The notes below the pieces were generated by a model that made no database searches, had not been told where the DNA came from, and saw only the letters and a program-made list of their open reading frames with translations. From assembly GCF_002015075.1 (NCBI RefSeq), contig NZ_MUXZ01000004.1:93066-157065 (forward strand): DNA of 64,000 nt, read 5' to 3'. Shown one piece after another: positions 39,397 through 51,449 of this stretch; position 1 is the first letter of the stretch, and the number at the start of each line of letters is the position of its first letter. This stretch comes from Canicola haemoglobinophilus. GTDB taxonomy: Bacteria > Pseudomonadota > Gammaproteobacteria > Enterobacterales > Pasteurellaceae. The translations under genes were made by a program, and so were the position numbers.

Positions 39397-40077
39397 ATGA
39401 ATACATTATTAACTTGTCAAAATATTACAAAACACTATCAAGAAGGCGATATTAAAACGCAAGTGTTAAAAGAGGTTTCTTTTTCCATGAACGAAGGAGA
39501 GTTGGTCGCTATTGTAGGAAGTTCAGGTTCTGGAAAAAGCACACTTTTGCACACTTTAGGTGGCTTAGATAAAGCAAGCAGTGGCGAAGTTTTTATTGCT
39601 GGACAATCTTTGCAAAAAGCAAGCAGTGATGAATTAGCTAAATTACGCAATCAGTATTTAGGCTTTGTCTATCAATTTCATCATTTAATGGCAGATTTTA
39701 CTGCATTGGAAAATGTGATGATGTCAATGTTAATTGGCCAACAAAATAAAACGGAAGCTAAAGATCGTGCGGAAAAAATGCTAAGTGCGGTGGGATTAGC
39801 GCATAGAATTTCTCATAAACCAGCCGCACTTTCTGGCGGAGAGCGCCAACGTGTTGCCATTGCTAGAGCATTAGTGAATAGTCCTAAACTGGTTTTAGCA
39901 GATGAACCAACTGGAAACTTAGATCGCAAAACGACAGAAAGTATTTTTGAGCTTATTCAACAATTAAATAAAGAACAAAAAATTGCCTTTTTGCTCGTTA
40001 CTCATGATTTACAGTTAGCAGAAAAATTAGGGCGCACTTTAGTGATGCAAGACGGTATTTTAAGAGAGAAGATCTAA
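39397..40077 (+). CDS. lolD: Lipoprotein-releasing ABC transporter ATPase LolD
   Basis: 226 residues. Walker [10 protein letters not shown] (about 42-50), signature [15 protein letters not shown] (about 146-160), Walker [13 protein letters not shown]. It powers LolCE. It lies 26 nt after lolC and overlaps lolE. Confidence 0.97.
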   Translation: MNTLLTCQNITKHYQEGDIKTQVLKEVSFSMNEGELVAIVGSSGSGKSTLLHTLGGLDKASSGEVFIAGQSLQKASSDELAKLRNQYLGFVYQFHHLMADFTALENVMMSMLIGQQNKTEAKDRAEKMLSAVGLAHRISHKPAALSGGERQRVAIARALVNSPKLVLADEPTGNLDRKTTESIFELIQQLNKEQKIAFLLVTHDLQLAEKLGRTLVMQDGILREKI

Positions 40078-41327
40078 TGAATACTTCATTTTTTATTAGT
40101 TGGCGATATCAACGTAGTCGCTCTAAAAATAAGTTAGTGTCGCTAATTTCTTGGTTTTCAACTATTGGCATTGCCCTTGGCGTTGCCGTGTTGATTTTAG
40201 GCTTGAGTGCAATGAATGGCTTTGAACGAGAGCTCAATAATCGTATTTTATCTGTGGTGCCTCACAGTGAAATTACGCTATACCAAGAGCAAAGTAATAG
40301 CAAAATTGAAAATCGGCAAAAAATTACCGCACTTTTACAGCAAGATCCGTATATTTTGGCTTTGTCTCCTTTTGTGAGTTTTACGGCATTAATTGAAAAT
40401 GGCACAAAGCTAAAAGTGGTGCAAATTAAGGGAATAGAGCAAGCAGCACAAGATCAAGTCAGTCATTTAAGTCATTTTGTATTAAACGATGGTTGGAAAC
40501 AGTTTCAGCAAAATGGTGGTTTAGTTTTAGGTTATGGCATAGCGAAAGAATTAGCCGTCTCTGAGGGCGACTGGGTGACTTTGTTAATTTCTCTTGCTAA
40601 TGGCGATAACCAGTTATCTCAACCTATCCGACATCGTATTCAAGTAACGGGAATTTTGCGTTTAGATGGGCAATTAGATCATAGTTACGCTTTAATGAAC
40701 TTATCACAAGCACAAGAATTATTGGACTACACTTCCGATGAGATTACAGGGATTGAGCTCAAAGTCCAAGATCCTTTTGCGGTGAGAAATATGAGCTATG
40801 AATATTTATATGATTATCCACAAGCCTTACAAGTTCAGGATTGGATTAGCAAATTTGGCTACATGTACAATGATATTCAGCTCATTCGCACCGTGATGTA
40901 TATTGCTATGGTGTTGGTAATTGGTGTTGCTTGTTTTAATATTGTGTCCACTTTGATTATGGCGGTAAAAGATAAGCAAGGCGATATTGCTATTCTGCGC
41001 ACGTTAGGGGCGAATAATGCTTTTATTAAGCGAATTTTTGTGTGGTATGGCTTACAATCAGGTATGAAAGGTTGCATAGTAGGCATTGTGTTGGGCGTAA
41101 TATTAAGTTTAAATTTAACTCGTTTAATTCAAGGAATTGAATTTTTATTAGGTAAAAAGTTATTATCAGACGGGATTTATTTTATTGATTTTTTACCAAG
41201 TGAATTACATTGGCAAGATGTACTTATGGTATTTGTGGTTGCTTTAATTTTAAGTTTGGTGGCAAGTTTATATCCTGCAAGTCGAGCTGCTAAATTACAA
41301 CCAGCACAAGTATTAAGTGCGCATTAG
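40077..41327 (+). CDS. lolE: Lipoprotein-releasing ABC transporter permease LolE
   Basis: 416 residues with the same one-plus-three helix plan as LolC. FISWRYQRSRSKNKLVSLISWFSTIGIALGV opens the protein and PASRAAKLQPAQVLSAH ends it. The start overlaps the lolD stop by one base. LolE recognises outer-membrane-directed lipoproteins, such as the two lipoproteins encoded at 31.8-32.7 kb. Confidence 0.95.
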   Translation: MNTSFFISWRYQRSRSKNKLVSLISWFSTIGIALGVAVLILGLSAMNGFERELNNRILSVVPHSEITLYQEQSNSKIENRQKITALLQQDPYILALSPFVSFTALIENGTKLKVVQIKGIEQAAQDQVSHLSHFVLNDGWKQFQQNGGLVLGYGIAKELAVSEGDWVTLLISLANGDNQLSQPIRHRIQVTGILRLDGQLDHSYALMNLSQAQELLDYTSDEITGIELKVQDPFAVRNMSYEYLYDYPQALQVQDWISKFGYMYNDIQLIRTVMYIAMVLVIGVACFNIVSTLIMAVKDKQGDIAILRTLGANNAFIKRIFVWYGLQSGMKGCIVGIVLGVILSLNLTRLIQGIEFLLGKKLLSDGIYFIDFLPSELHWQDVLMVFVVALILSLVASLYPASRAAKLQPAQVLSAH

Positions 41328-41423
41328 AAAAAACTATTTTACTAGTACAAAAAGAAGTGCTATGTTACGGCATAATTCAGTGTGAATTTATAAATTTTAT
41401 GTAGTATTAAGAGAGAGTAGTGT

Positions 41424-42503
41424 ATGGCTAAGAACAAAAATAATATTCGTATTGCAAATGATGACACCAGAATTGCAAAAGTAGAGCAAGTTTTGCCTCC
41501 TATTGCATTATTAGAAAAATTTCCAGCAAGTGATGCTGCGGTTAAAACAGTTAAAAATGCGCGTTTAGCAGCACATAATATTATTCACCAAAAAGATGAT
41601 CGTTTATTGGTTGTTATTGGACCTTGCTCTATCCATGATCCTGCGTCAGCAATGGAATATGCGAAACGAATTAAAGAAATGCGTACAAAATATCAAGATA
41701 CCTTAGAAATTATTATGCGTGTGTATTTTGAAAAACCTCGTACCACAGTGGGTTGGAAAGGTTTAGTGAACGATCCTTATTTAGACGGAAGTTATGCGTT
41801 AAATGACGGATTGCGCATTGCTCGTAAATTACTCTCTGATATTAACGATCTTGAAATGCCTACCGCTGGTGAGTTTTTAGATATGATTTCACCACAATAT
41901 CTTGCCGATTTTATGAGTTGGGGCGCTATTGGCGCGAGAACAACAGAATCGCAAGTTCATCGTGAATTAGCCTCTGGTTTATCATGTGCGGTTGGATTTA
42001 AAAATGGTACTAATGGCGGTGTACGTATTGCTCTTGATGCAATTGGTGCCGCAGAAGCACCGCACTATTTCCTTTCTGTAACAAAATTTGGTCATTCAGC
42101 CATCGTATCTACCAAAGGAAACGAAGATTGCCATATTATTTTACGTGGGGGAGATAAAGGGGCAAATTATAGTGCGGCAGATGTGCAAGCTGTTTGTGCC
42201 GATATTGAGAAATCAGGACGTATTCCTCATGTGATGGTGGATTTTAGCCATGCGAACAGTAACAAACAATTTAAAAAGCAATTAGATGTTTGCACTGATG
42301 TTTGTGCTCAAATTGCAAATGGCTCAAAGCAAATTTTTGGCGTAATGGTTGAAAGTCATTTGGTTGAAGGACGTCAAGATTTAATCGATTCCAAAGAGTT
42401 GACTTATGGACAAAGTATCACTGATGCTTGTATTGGCTGGGCTGATACAGAAATTGTCTTGCAACAATTATCCGATGCTGTAGTTGAGCGCCGTAAGAAG
42501 TAA
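41424..42503 (+). CDS. aroG: DAHP synthase (AroG type, aromatic amino-acid pathway)
   Basis: First step of the shikimate pathway: PEP plus erythrose 4-phosphate. 359 residues, type I alpha. The metal and PEP sites are seen in VVIGPCSIHDP (Cys near residue 70), YFEKPRTTVGWKGL and ILRGG. It resembles E. coli AroG (Phe-sensitive) more than AroF or AroH, but the feedback specificity is inferred. It stands alone, with an uptake-sequence terminator behind it. Confidence 0.93.
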   Translation: MAKNKNNIRIANDDTRIAKVEQVLPPIALLEKFPASDAAVKTVKNARLAAHNIIHQKDDRLLVVIGPCSIHDPASAMEYAKRIKEMRTKYQDTLEIIMRVYFEKPRTTVGWKGLVNDPYLDGSYALNDGLRIARKLLSDINDLEMPTAGEFLDMISPQYLADFMSWGAIGARTTESQVHRELASGLSCAVGFKNGTNGGVRIALDAIGAAEAPHYFLSVTKFGHSAIVSTKGNEDCHIILRGGDKGANYSAADVQAVCADIEKSGRIPHVMVDFSHANSNKQFKKQLDVCTDVCAQIANGSKQIFGVMVESHLVEGRQDLIDSKELTYGQSITDACIGWADTEIVLQQLSDAVVERRKK

Positions 42504-42519
42504 AACTCATCAAAAATGG

Positions 42520-42549
42520 ACCGCACTTTACAGTGCGGTTCTTTATTTC
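42520..42549 (+). terminator. aroG terminator made of paired uptake sequences
   Basis: ACCGCACT and AGTGCGGT pair around TTAC, followed by TCTTTATTT. It contains two inverted uptake-sequence cores. Confidence 0.85.
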
Positions 42550-42656
42550 TATTGTTTTATATTACACAGATTAATTTTCCCCTTTCTCTTAAATCTAGCT
42601 TAGATTTGGTATATCATATAGCGCAATTTCAATTTCTAACTAGGCTAGTTTTCTTA

Positions 42657-44078
42657 ATGAATAAGAAAAAATCAACTTCATCTCAGACTGAAAAAATCCA
42701 AGATAAAAAATTTGAGCAAACCCTTATTCCGCCTCATTCCATCGAAGCAGAACAGGCGGTTTTGGGTGGGCTTTTGTTGGATAATAGCCATTGGGACAAT
42801 GTGTCAGAACATATCATTGCGGAAGATTTTTATACTTTCGAACATCGCATTATCTTCCAAGAGATAGCCTTGTTATTTGCGCAAAATAACCCCGTTGATT
42901 TATTGGTTCTAGACGAAGCATTAAAAGCAAAAGGGAAAAGTGAAGAAGTCGGTGGTTTTGCCTATCTTGCAGAATTATCCAACAATACGCCAAGTGCGGC
43001 TAATATTTTAGCTTATGCAGAGATCGTGCGTGAGAAGGCGATTTTACGTGAATTGATCTCCGTGGGTAATGAAATTGCGAAAAATGCTTATAAACCTAGT
43101 GGACAACCAATCAAAGAGATTTTAGACAATGCGGAGCGTGATGTTTTTGCTATTGCTGAAAAGCGAACCACGTCTAATGGTGGTCCACAAAATGTAGTCG
43201 GGCTTTTAGAAAAAACAGTGACTAAAATTGAACACTTAGCTTCCATGGGAAATCATTCTGGCGTGACTGGTGTTTCAACAGGATTTACCGTCTTGGATCA
43301 AAAAACATCAGGTTTACAAAAGTCAGATCTCATTATTATCGCGGCACGTCCTTCCATGGGGAAAACAACATTTGCTATGAATTTATGTGAAAATGTAGCA
43401 ATGTTCTCGGAAAAACCAGTGTTAGTTTTTAGCTTGGAGATGCCAGCAGAACAAATTTTGATGCGTACCATTGCATCTCTTTCTCGTGTTGACCAAACAA
43501 AAATTCGTACTGGGCAAGGTTTAAATCAACAAGACTTTAGTAAAATTGCAAGTACTATGCAAATTTTTAAGAAAAAGCCTAATATGTTCATTGATGACTC
43601 TTCAGGATTAACACCAACAGAATTGCGCTCAAGGGCGAGAAGAGTTTACAAGGATAATGAAGGGTTAAGTTTAATTATGGTGGATTATTTACAATTAATG
43701 CGCGCACCAGGCTTTGAAAACAACCGCACTTTAGAAATCGCAGAAATCTCTCGTTCTTTGAAAGCCTTAGCGAAAGAGCTAGAAGTGCCAGTTATTGCGC
43801 TTTCCCAGTTAAACCGTACATTAGAAAATCGCGTGGATAAACGCCCAGTAAACTCAGATTTGCGTGAGTCAGGCTCTATTGAGCAAGATGCGGACTTAAT
43901 CATGTTTATTTATCGTGATGAAGTTTATAACGAAACAACAGAAGAAAATAAAGGTATTGCAGAAATTATTATCGGTAAACAACGTAATGGGCCAATTGGA
44001 AGAGTCAAATTAGCTTTCCAAGGTCAATATTCACGCTTTGATAATTTAGCCAATGTTCCAGAGTATTACACAGAATAA
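42657..44078 (+). CDS. dnaB: Replicative DNA helicase DnaB
   Basis: 473 residues from ATG 42657; the open frame upstream to 42516 starts inside the aroG terminator and is not coding. The N-terminal domain has PHSIEAEQAVLGGLLLDN. The RecA-like motor has Walker A ARPSMGKTTFA and Walker B LIMVDYLQL. It unwinds DNA at the replication fork. It is followed by alr and pgi as in H. influenzae. Confidence 0.97.
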   Translation: MNKKKSTSSQTEKIQDKKFEQTLIPPHSIEAEQAVLGGLLLDNSHWDNVSEHIIAEDFYTFEHRIIFQEIALLFAQNNPVDLLVLDEALKAKGKSEEVGGFAYLAELSNNTPSAANILAYAEIVREKAILRELISVGNEIAKNAYKPSGQPIKEILDNAERDVFAIAEKRTTSNGGPQNVVGLLEKTVTKIEHLASMGNHSGVTGVSTGFTVLDQKTSGLQKSDLIIIAARPSMGKTTFAMNLCENVAMFSEKPVLVFSLEMPAEQILMRTIASLSRVDQTKIRTGQGLNQQDFSKIASTMQIFKKKPNMFIDDSSGLTPTELRSRARRVYKDNEGLSLIMVDYLQLMRAPGFENNRTLEIAEISRSLKALAKELEVPVIALSQLNRTLENRVDKRPVNSDLRESGSIEQDADLIMFIYRDEVYNETTEENKGIAEIIIGKQRNGPIGRVKLAFQGQYSRFDNLANVPEYYTE

Positions 44079-44092
44079 ATAGAGTAGAAATC

Positions 44093-46847
<2,755 letters not shown>

Positions 46848-46862
46848 AACTACCTCAAAAAA

Positions 46863-47044
46863 CCACCGCACTTTGAGTAAAGTGCGGTGGTAATTTTGGG
46901 GGAGCTTGGTCACTCGTGAGACACGAGCGACAGCGATGGGTCACTCCGATAGCGTCAGTGTCCTCACTGGTGCTTTGTTTTTTGCCACAAAGTGCGGTGG
47001 TAATTTTGGGGATATTGGTCACCCGTGAGGACACGGGCGACAGC
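46863..47044. repeat. Cluster of uptake-sequence hairpin and related GTGAG hairpins
   Basis: First comes the pgi terminator-like hairpin of paired uptake sequences (46863-46890). Two 56-bp direct repeats follow (46879-46934 and 46989-47044). Each carries a stem CYCGTG/CACGRG with an AGA or AGGA loop and an outer GTC/GAC pair. Between them an inverted, diverged third hairpin (46952-46973) has CAGTG/CACTG arms and, read on the minus strand, the same AGGA loop. The stem bases covary between copies. No convincing protein is encoded. Confidence 0.75.
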
Positions 47045-47071
47045 AGGTTTTTTTTGCGAGTTTTAAGAAAT

Positions 47072-47821
47072 TTATACTTCTTGAGTTCTTTGTTCATAAA
47101 GCGAACGTAGATAAATAATTTGTAATACTGCAGGTATTGTTACTCTAGTCGCAGGTGAAGCAATATCAGCTAATAGCCAACCACCACTAATAGCCCAGCC
47201 GATTGGACCAGCTACAACACCAAGAGCTCGTCCACCAATAGTTCCTCCAATTAATGCTCCAATAGAAGATGTTACTATTTCTCTTGAGATTGTTGCTCCA
47301 ACTATATTAACAATGACAGCAACAGGAACTGAAGTGGATAATAAAAGATGTAATCCGCCCACAAGTGCAGGTGCAATGGCTCCTGCTGGAAGATTATCTA
47401 CTTGAATATCCAAGTCTTTTGCAATTTTCTTTAATTCATCTTCTGATAATTCAGAGATTTGTTTAGTAATAACTTTTTCAAATAAAGCTATCTCAATGAT
47501 TTTGGTAGAATCAGTCTTTTTATATTTGACTTTCATCTTATCACATACATCGCATAAGATTTCTTTATATAGAACACCTTTGCGGCGCACTAAATTAACA
47601 ATACTGTTTCCTCCATAACATTGAATTTCTTCAGCTATCGCTTTCCAATATTTACTATGGTCTGGATAATATCTTTTGTATTTACCATTAGATGTGAGAG
47701 ATTCTGTTAAACGTTTTTTATCATCTTTGGGATCATGAGTAAGAATATAAACTAAATCATTTAAGTCTTCAGAAGAACATTCAGCTAAAAACTCAAGATC
47801 AGGATCTGGGCGATATGCCAT
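47072..47821 (-). CDS. yaaW: YaaW-family (UPF0174) protein
   Basis: 249 residues resembling E. coli YaaW. The N-terminus has a DUF3944-like start (DPDLEFLAECSSEDLNDLVYILTHD) and a middle QCYGGNSIVNLVRRKGVLYKEILCDV. A glycine-rich hydrophobic region (about 150-220) may insert into membranes. It ends with RVTIPAVLQIIYLRSLY, as in YaaW. Function unknown. It is divergent from an XRE regulator and sits in an island between pgi and tcyP, bounded by repeated hairpins, which suggests acquisition. Confidence 0.85.
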   Translation of the reverse strand: MAYRPDPDLEFLAECSSEDLNDLVYILTHDPKDDKKRLTESLTSNGKYKRYYPDHSKYWKAIAEEIQCYGGNSIVNLVRRKGVLYKEILCDVCDKMKVKYKKTDSTKIIEIALFEKVITKQISELSEDELKKIAKDLDIQVDNLPAGAIAPALVGGLHLLLSTSVPVAVIVNIVGATISREIVTSSIGALIGGTIGGRALGVVAGPIGWAISGGWLLADIASPATRVTIPAVLQIIYLRSLYEQRTQEV

Positions 47822-47903
47822 AAAATAACCTCCAAAATAGTAGTTAAAAAACGAGAGTTATTCTATTTTTTGACCAACTCTGATACAATCCACGAACTGT
47901 TAC

Positions 47904-47919
47904 ACTTGACTACCCAAGT
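47904..47919. promoter_or_regulatory. Possible operator between yaaW and the XRE gene
   Basis: ACTTG-N6-CAAGT, a 5-bp inverted repeat, 31 bp before the XRE start. The TACC within it recurs 16 bp downstream. Position suits autoregulation by the XRE protein; binding is an inference. Confidence 0.35.
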
Positions 47920-47949
47920 TCATCAACTAGCTACCTAAAAAGAGTTTTT

Positions 47950-48390
47950 ATGAGTGTTACTGATCAATTAAGCAAATTAAGAGAAAATATTCGTACATTT
48001 AGAGAAAATAAAAAAATGACTCAGGAAATGATGGCTGAAAGACTAAATGTATCCAAAACCTGTTATGCGAAATGGGAAAGAGGTGAAAGCCAAATTAGAA
48101 TTGAGCGCCTTGTCCAAATTGCACAAATTCTTGAAGTACCACTTGAAGATTTAATGTCATCAATGAATGAAGGTGTTTTAGTTTTCCAAAATTCTAATAA
48201 TAACTTTAGTAATTCAACTAATTTCAGCCTTGCATTAGGTAACCCAGCACTAGAATCTGAAATTGCTCACTTACGTTATATTATTGATGCTAAAAATGAA
48301 TTGCTGGATGCAAGAGATAGAGAAATTGAATCCTTAAAACAAAATATAAAATCATTAGAAAAAGTCATTTTAGCTTTAGAAAATAAATAA
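47950..48390 (+). CDS. XRE-family helix-turn-helix regulator
   Basis: 146 residues. Residues about 8-65 are a Cro/C1-type DNA-binding domain (MTQEMMAERLNVSKTCYAKWERGES). Residues about 100-146 form a coiled coil (LESEIAHLRYIIDAKNELLDARDREIESLKQ), probably for dimerisation. An asparagine-rich linker joins them. It is divergent from yaaW and likely regulates it or itself. The start follows a weak site; the frame begins at 47950. Confidence 0.85.
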   Translation: MSVTDQLSKLRENIRTFRENKKMTQEMMAERLNVSKTCYAKWERGESQIRIERLVQIAQILEVPLEDLMSSMNEGVLVFQNSNNNFSNSTNFSLALGNPALESEIAHLRYIIDAKNELLDARDREIESLKQNIKSLEKVILALENK

Positions 48391-48395
48391 ACAAA

Positions 48396-48434
48396 AACGC
48401 CTTACAATGATAGTTGTGAGGCGTTAGTTTTTGT
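48396..48434 (+). terminator. Terminator of the XRE gene
   Basis: A 12-bp stem AACGCCTTACAA / TTGTGAGGCGTT with one G-T pair, then AGTTTTTG. Confidence 0.85.
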
Positions 48435-48468
48435 CTACTATACCAACTGATTAAGGTGTAGATTTTTT

Positions 48469-48528
48469 ATGAGTAAATATAGTGATTATATTGATAATAT
48501 TGCTGGATTGATTTTCTTAATTTTATAA
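48469..48528 (+). CDS. Possible 19-residue hydrophobic small protein
   Basis: MSKYSDYIDNIAGLIFLIL, preceded by AAGGTG at a workable distance and located between the XRE terminator and tcyP. It is short and AT-rich, so chance is a strong alternative; it might be the stub of a lost membrane protein. Confidence 0.2.
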   Translation: MSKYSDYIDNIAGLIFLIL

Positions 48529-48543
48529 TTGCTTTGTATATCA

Positions 48544-48574
48544 TATAACAAAACAGCATTTTGTTTTTGTTATA
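48544..48574. promoter_or_regulatory. Palindrome upstream of tcyP
   Basis: TATAACAAAA and TTTTGTTATA form a perfect 10-bp inverted repeat around 11 nt, 42 bp before the tcyP start. A TATAAA that could be a -10 lies at its right edge. It is a possible operator, perhaps for a cysteine regulator. Confidence 0.4.
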
Positions 48575-48616
48575 AAATTTGTTAGTTTTTTACTCCTTTG
48601 AGATAGGAGGATTATT

Positions 48617-49945
48617 ATGCTTATTGTTAACTTAGCCATTTTCGTGGCGTTGCTATTGTTATTAGCGATTTTATTTCGCAAAACTCAAAAACTAGGACAA
48701 ACGGTTTTTATCGGTTTATTGCTTGGTTTAGCTTGTGGGACTTTATTACAAGTTAATTACGAACAGCCATTATTAAGTTCAACATTAGATTGGATTAATA
48801 TCGTAGGCAATGGTTATGTACGTTTATTGCAAATGATCGTGATGCCTTTGGTATTTGTTTCCATTTTATCGGCAATTTCACGTATTAATCAAACCAGTTC
48901 ATTGGGTAAAATCAGTGTTAGTGTGCTATCAACTTTACTTATTACGACAGCTATTGCTGCCGCTATTGGTATTGCCATGGTTTATATTTTTGGTGTTTCT
49001 GCCGAAGGATTAGTGGCTGGAGATAGAGAATTAGCCGCACAAACTAAAGTGTTGAGTAGAGCGGATCAAGTAACAGGTTTGAGCATTCCAGCTATGCTGG
49101 TTTCCTTTATTCCAAAAAATCCATTTGCAGATTTAACTGGAGCTAATCCAACTTCTATTATCAGCGTAGTTATTTTCTCTGCATTTTTAGGGGTGGCTGC
49201 TTTAAGTTTAGGCAAAGAGGACAAAGCTTTAGGTGAACGTATCGTACAAGGCGTAGATACCTTAAATAAACTCATTATGCGTTTAGTTCGCTTTGTCATT
49301 CGTTTAACCCCTTATGGTGTATTTGCTTTAATGATCAAAATGTCAGCCACATCAAAATGGGCAGATATTGTCAATTTAGGCAACTTTATTGTGGCTTCTT
49401 ATGTGGCTATTGGCTTAATGTTCTTAGTGCATGGGATTTTACTTTTCTTATTTAAAGTTAATCCATTTGATTACTATAAAAAAGTATTACCAACCTTAAG
49501 TTTTGCTTTCACTTCTCGTTCAAGTGCGGCAACTATTCCGCTCAATATTGAAACTCAAACTAACAAATTAGGTAATAACAATGTTATTGCTAATTTTGCC
49601 GCTACTTTCGGAGCAACGATAGGACAAAATGGCTGTGGAGGTATTTATCCCGCTATGTTAGCTGTAATGGTGGCACCTACTGTAGGCGTGGATCCATTTA
49701 GTGTGAGTTATATTTTAACTTTAATCCTAGTCGTAGCCATTTCTTCTTTTGGCATTGCAGGCGTGGGCGGCGGTGCAACTTTTGCCGCTATCGTGGTGCT
49801 ATCAACTCTTGGGTTGCCATTGGAATTAGTTGGGTTACTAATTTCTATTGAACCGCTAATTGATATGGGACGTACCGCACTTAACGTAAACGGAGCAATG
49901 GTTGCAGGAACTATTAGTGATCGTTTGTTGAATAAAAAATTTTAG
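48617..49945 (+). CDS. tcyP: L-cystine:cation symporter TcyP
   Basis: 442 residues with eight or more membrane helices; dicarboxylate/amino acid:cation symporter (SLC1-like) fold. SFAFTSRSSAATIPLN (serine-rich hairpin), FIPKNPFADLTGANPTSIISVVIF and EPLIDMGRTALNVNG match E. coli YdjN/TcyP closely. It brings in cystine as a sulfur source. AGGAGG precedes the ATG. Confidence 0.93.
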   Translation: MLIVNLAIFVALLLLLAILFRKTQKLGQTVFIGLLLGLACGTLLQVNYEQPLLSSTLDWINIVGNGYVRLLQMIVMPLVFVSILSAISRINQTSSLGKISVSVLSTLLITTAIAAAIGIAMVYIFGVSAEGLVAGDRELAAQTKVLSRADQVTGLSIPAMLVSFIPKNPFADLTGANPTSIISVVIFSAFLGVAALSLGKEDKALGERIVQGVDTLNKLIMRLVRFVIRLTPYGVFALMIKMSATSKWADIVNLGNFIVASYVAIGLMFLVHGILLFLFKVNPFDYYKKVLPTLSFAFTSRSSAATIPLNIETQTNKLGNNNVIANFAATFGATIGQNGCGGIYPAMLAVMVAPTVGVDPFSVSYILTLILVVAISSFGIAGVGGGATFAAIVVLSTLGLPLELVGLLISIEPLIDMGRTALNVNGAMVAGTISDRLLNKKF

Positions 49946-50004
49946 ATTAAAAAATATGATATTTGTAGCAGTTGAACAATGATCAAATAGAAGAGTATTT
50001 TTAG

Positions 50005-50030
50005 GGACGCCAGCGTGGCGTCCTTATTTT
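50005..50030 (+). terminator. tcyP terminator; dispersed palindrome copy 3
   Basis: GGACGCCAGCGTGGCGTCC is a perfect 19-bp palindrome about its central base, followed by TTATTTTTT. The same element occurs twice at 2237-2332. Confidence 0.8.
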
Positions 50031-50095
50031 TTCACTGATTTAAAGTTTTTTGCATTTACTACACAATGCTGAATTTTTAGTATTTACCCCAAATT

Positions 50096-51379
50096 TTACT
50101 CAAAATTATCAAAAAAACCGACCGCACTTTTGAATGTATCGCCATAAAAAATCAACGGAATGCGAGCGCGTTGCCATACGGGAACATTATGTTCTTGCCA
50201 GCACTTTTTCATTTCTTGATGAAACCCTTGAGGAAGTTTGACTTTACCCGAATAACTAAAGCGAATTTCTATTTTTTCTTGCGTTAACGGTAATAAAACC
50301 TGTTTATCTTGCCAAGTGATTTGTAAATGTTTGTCTTGCTCCAATAAACAAATTTGACCTAAATTGTCAGGCAAATTAATACATTCATTAGCTTTAATGC
50401 TCAAGCGAAGATGAGTTAAATCTTGTAATGTTGGCGTAATATAAAGGCGTTTTTGGTAACGGCGTATGACTTGTTCGCCAAGTTTGAATGTTGGGTTACG
50501 ATCTTCTTGTGCCTGAATAACATTTTGTATGATCTGATCCAACTGAATAGTGGAGGGCATCAAAATATGCTGCTGTTGTAACCAAGTTCGTAATAAAGCT
50601 TTTTGCTTTAAAATTGAATAAGTATGGAAATTAACAATAGATAAAGTGCGGTCAGATTTATCGTAAATTTTGTTAAATTCTTCATGGAGCAATTCATTAA
50701 TTAATTGTTGTTGCTCAAAACAATGTTGTGCACTGCGTTGAACTGAATTATCAAAATGTTGCCAACGTTGGCGAAGTCTAGGCAGAATATCATTGCGCAA
50801 AAAGTTACGTTCGTAGCGATTATCTGCGTTACTTTCATCTTCAATCCAACGAAGTTTTTCCTTTTGTGCATAATGCTCAAATTGCTGTCTAGTACAATGT
50901 AAAAGGGGACGTAGAACAGGTACATTAAAAATCCAATTATGCACTTGCATTGCGCCTAATCCTTGTAAGCCACTACCACGTTTTAAGGCTAAGAAAAAAG
51001 TTTCGATTTGATCTTGTTGATGATGAGCCGTGACAAGAATTTCATTTTCTTGCAGATGTTGTGCAATGGCTTGATAACGGGCCTCACGCGCACCAGCCTC
51101 AATTCCTTGCGCTCGATCCACTTGGACTTTTTCACAAATAAAAGGAATGCCGAGCTGTTGACAAACTTGCTGACAATGAAAAGCCCAACTATCCGCGTTC
51201 TTGCTTAATCCATGATGAATATGGATTGCACGCAAAGATAAGTGAGGTTGTTTTTTTCTGAGTTTTGCGAATAAGGAAACAAGTACTGTTGAGTCTAACC
51301 CGCCACTAAATCCCAGTAGAAATTTATTTTGACTAGGGAATTGCTCTAATTGATTTTGTAGCTGTTGTAATAAATCCAT
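50096..51379 (-). CDS. tilS: tRNA(Ile)-lysidine synthetase
   Basis: Modifies C34 of tRNA-Ile(CAU) to lysidine so that it reads AUA. 427 residues from ATG 51379. The PP-loop SGGLDSTVL is near residues 25-33. The DUF in the middle and the C-terminal TilS domain are present. An upstream extension to 51424 is hydrophobic and not family-like. Confidence 0.95.
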   Translation of the reverse strand: MDLLQQLQNQLEQFPSQNKFLLGFSGGLDSTVLVSLFAKLRKKQPHLSLRAIHIHHGLSKNADSWAFHCQQVCQQLGIPFICEKVQVDRAQGIEAGAREARYQAIAQHLQENEILVTAHHQQDQIETFFLALKRGSGLQGLGAMQVHNWIFNVPVLRPLLHCTRQQFEHYAQKEKLRWIEDESNADNRYERNFLRNDILPRLRQRWQHFDNSVQRSAQHCFEQQQLINELLHEEFNKIYDKSDRTLSIVNFHTYSILKQKALLRTWLQQQHILMPSTIQLDQIIQNVIQAQEDRNPTFKLGEQVIRRYQKRLYITPTLQDLTHLRLSIKANECINLPDNLGQICLLEQDKHLQITWQDKQVLLPLTQEKIEIRFSYSGKVKLPQGFHQEMKKCWQEHNVPVWQRARIPLIFYGDTFKSAVGFFDNFE

Positions 51380-51449
51380 AGGATTATGTTGGAAGTTGAT
51401 TGAGCATGATAAAAGTAGGAGCAATCGCCCCTACTATAATTTTATAAGA

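Noticed and set aside
46916..47110. 64-codon frame over the repeat cluster as a protein
   Set aside because: It is a by-product of the hairpin repeats; the two repeat units are read in different frames and no ribosome site precedes it.
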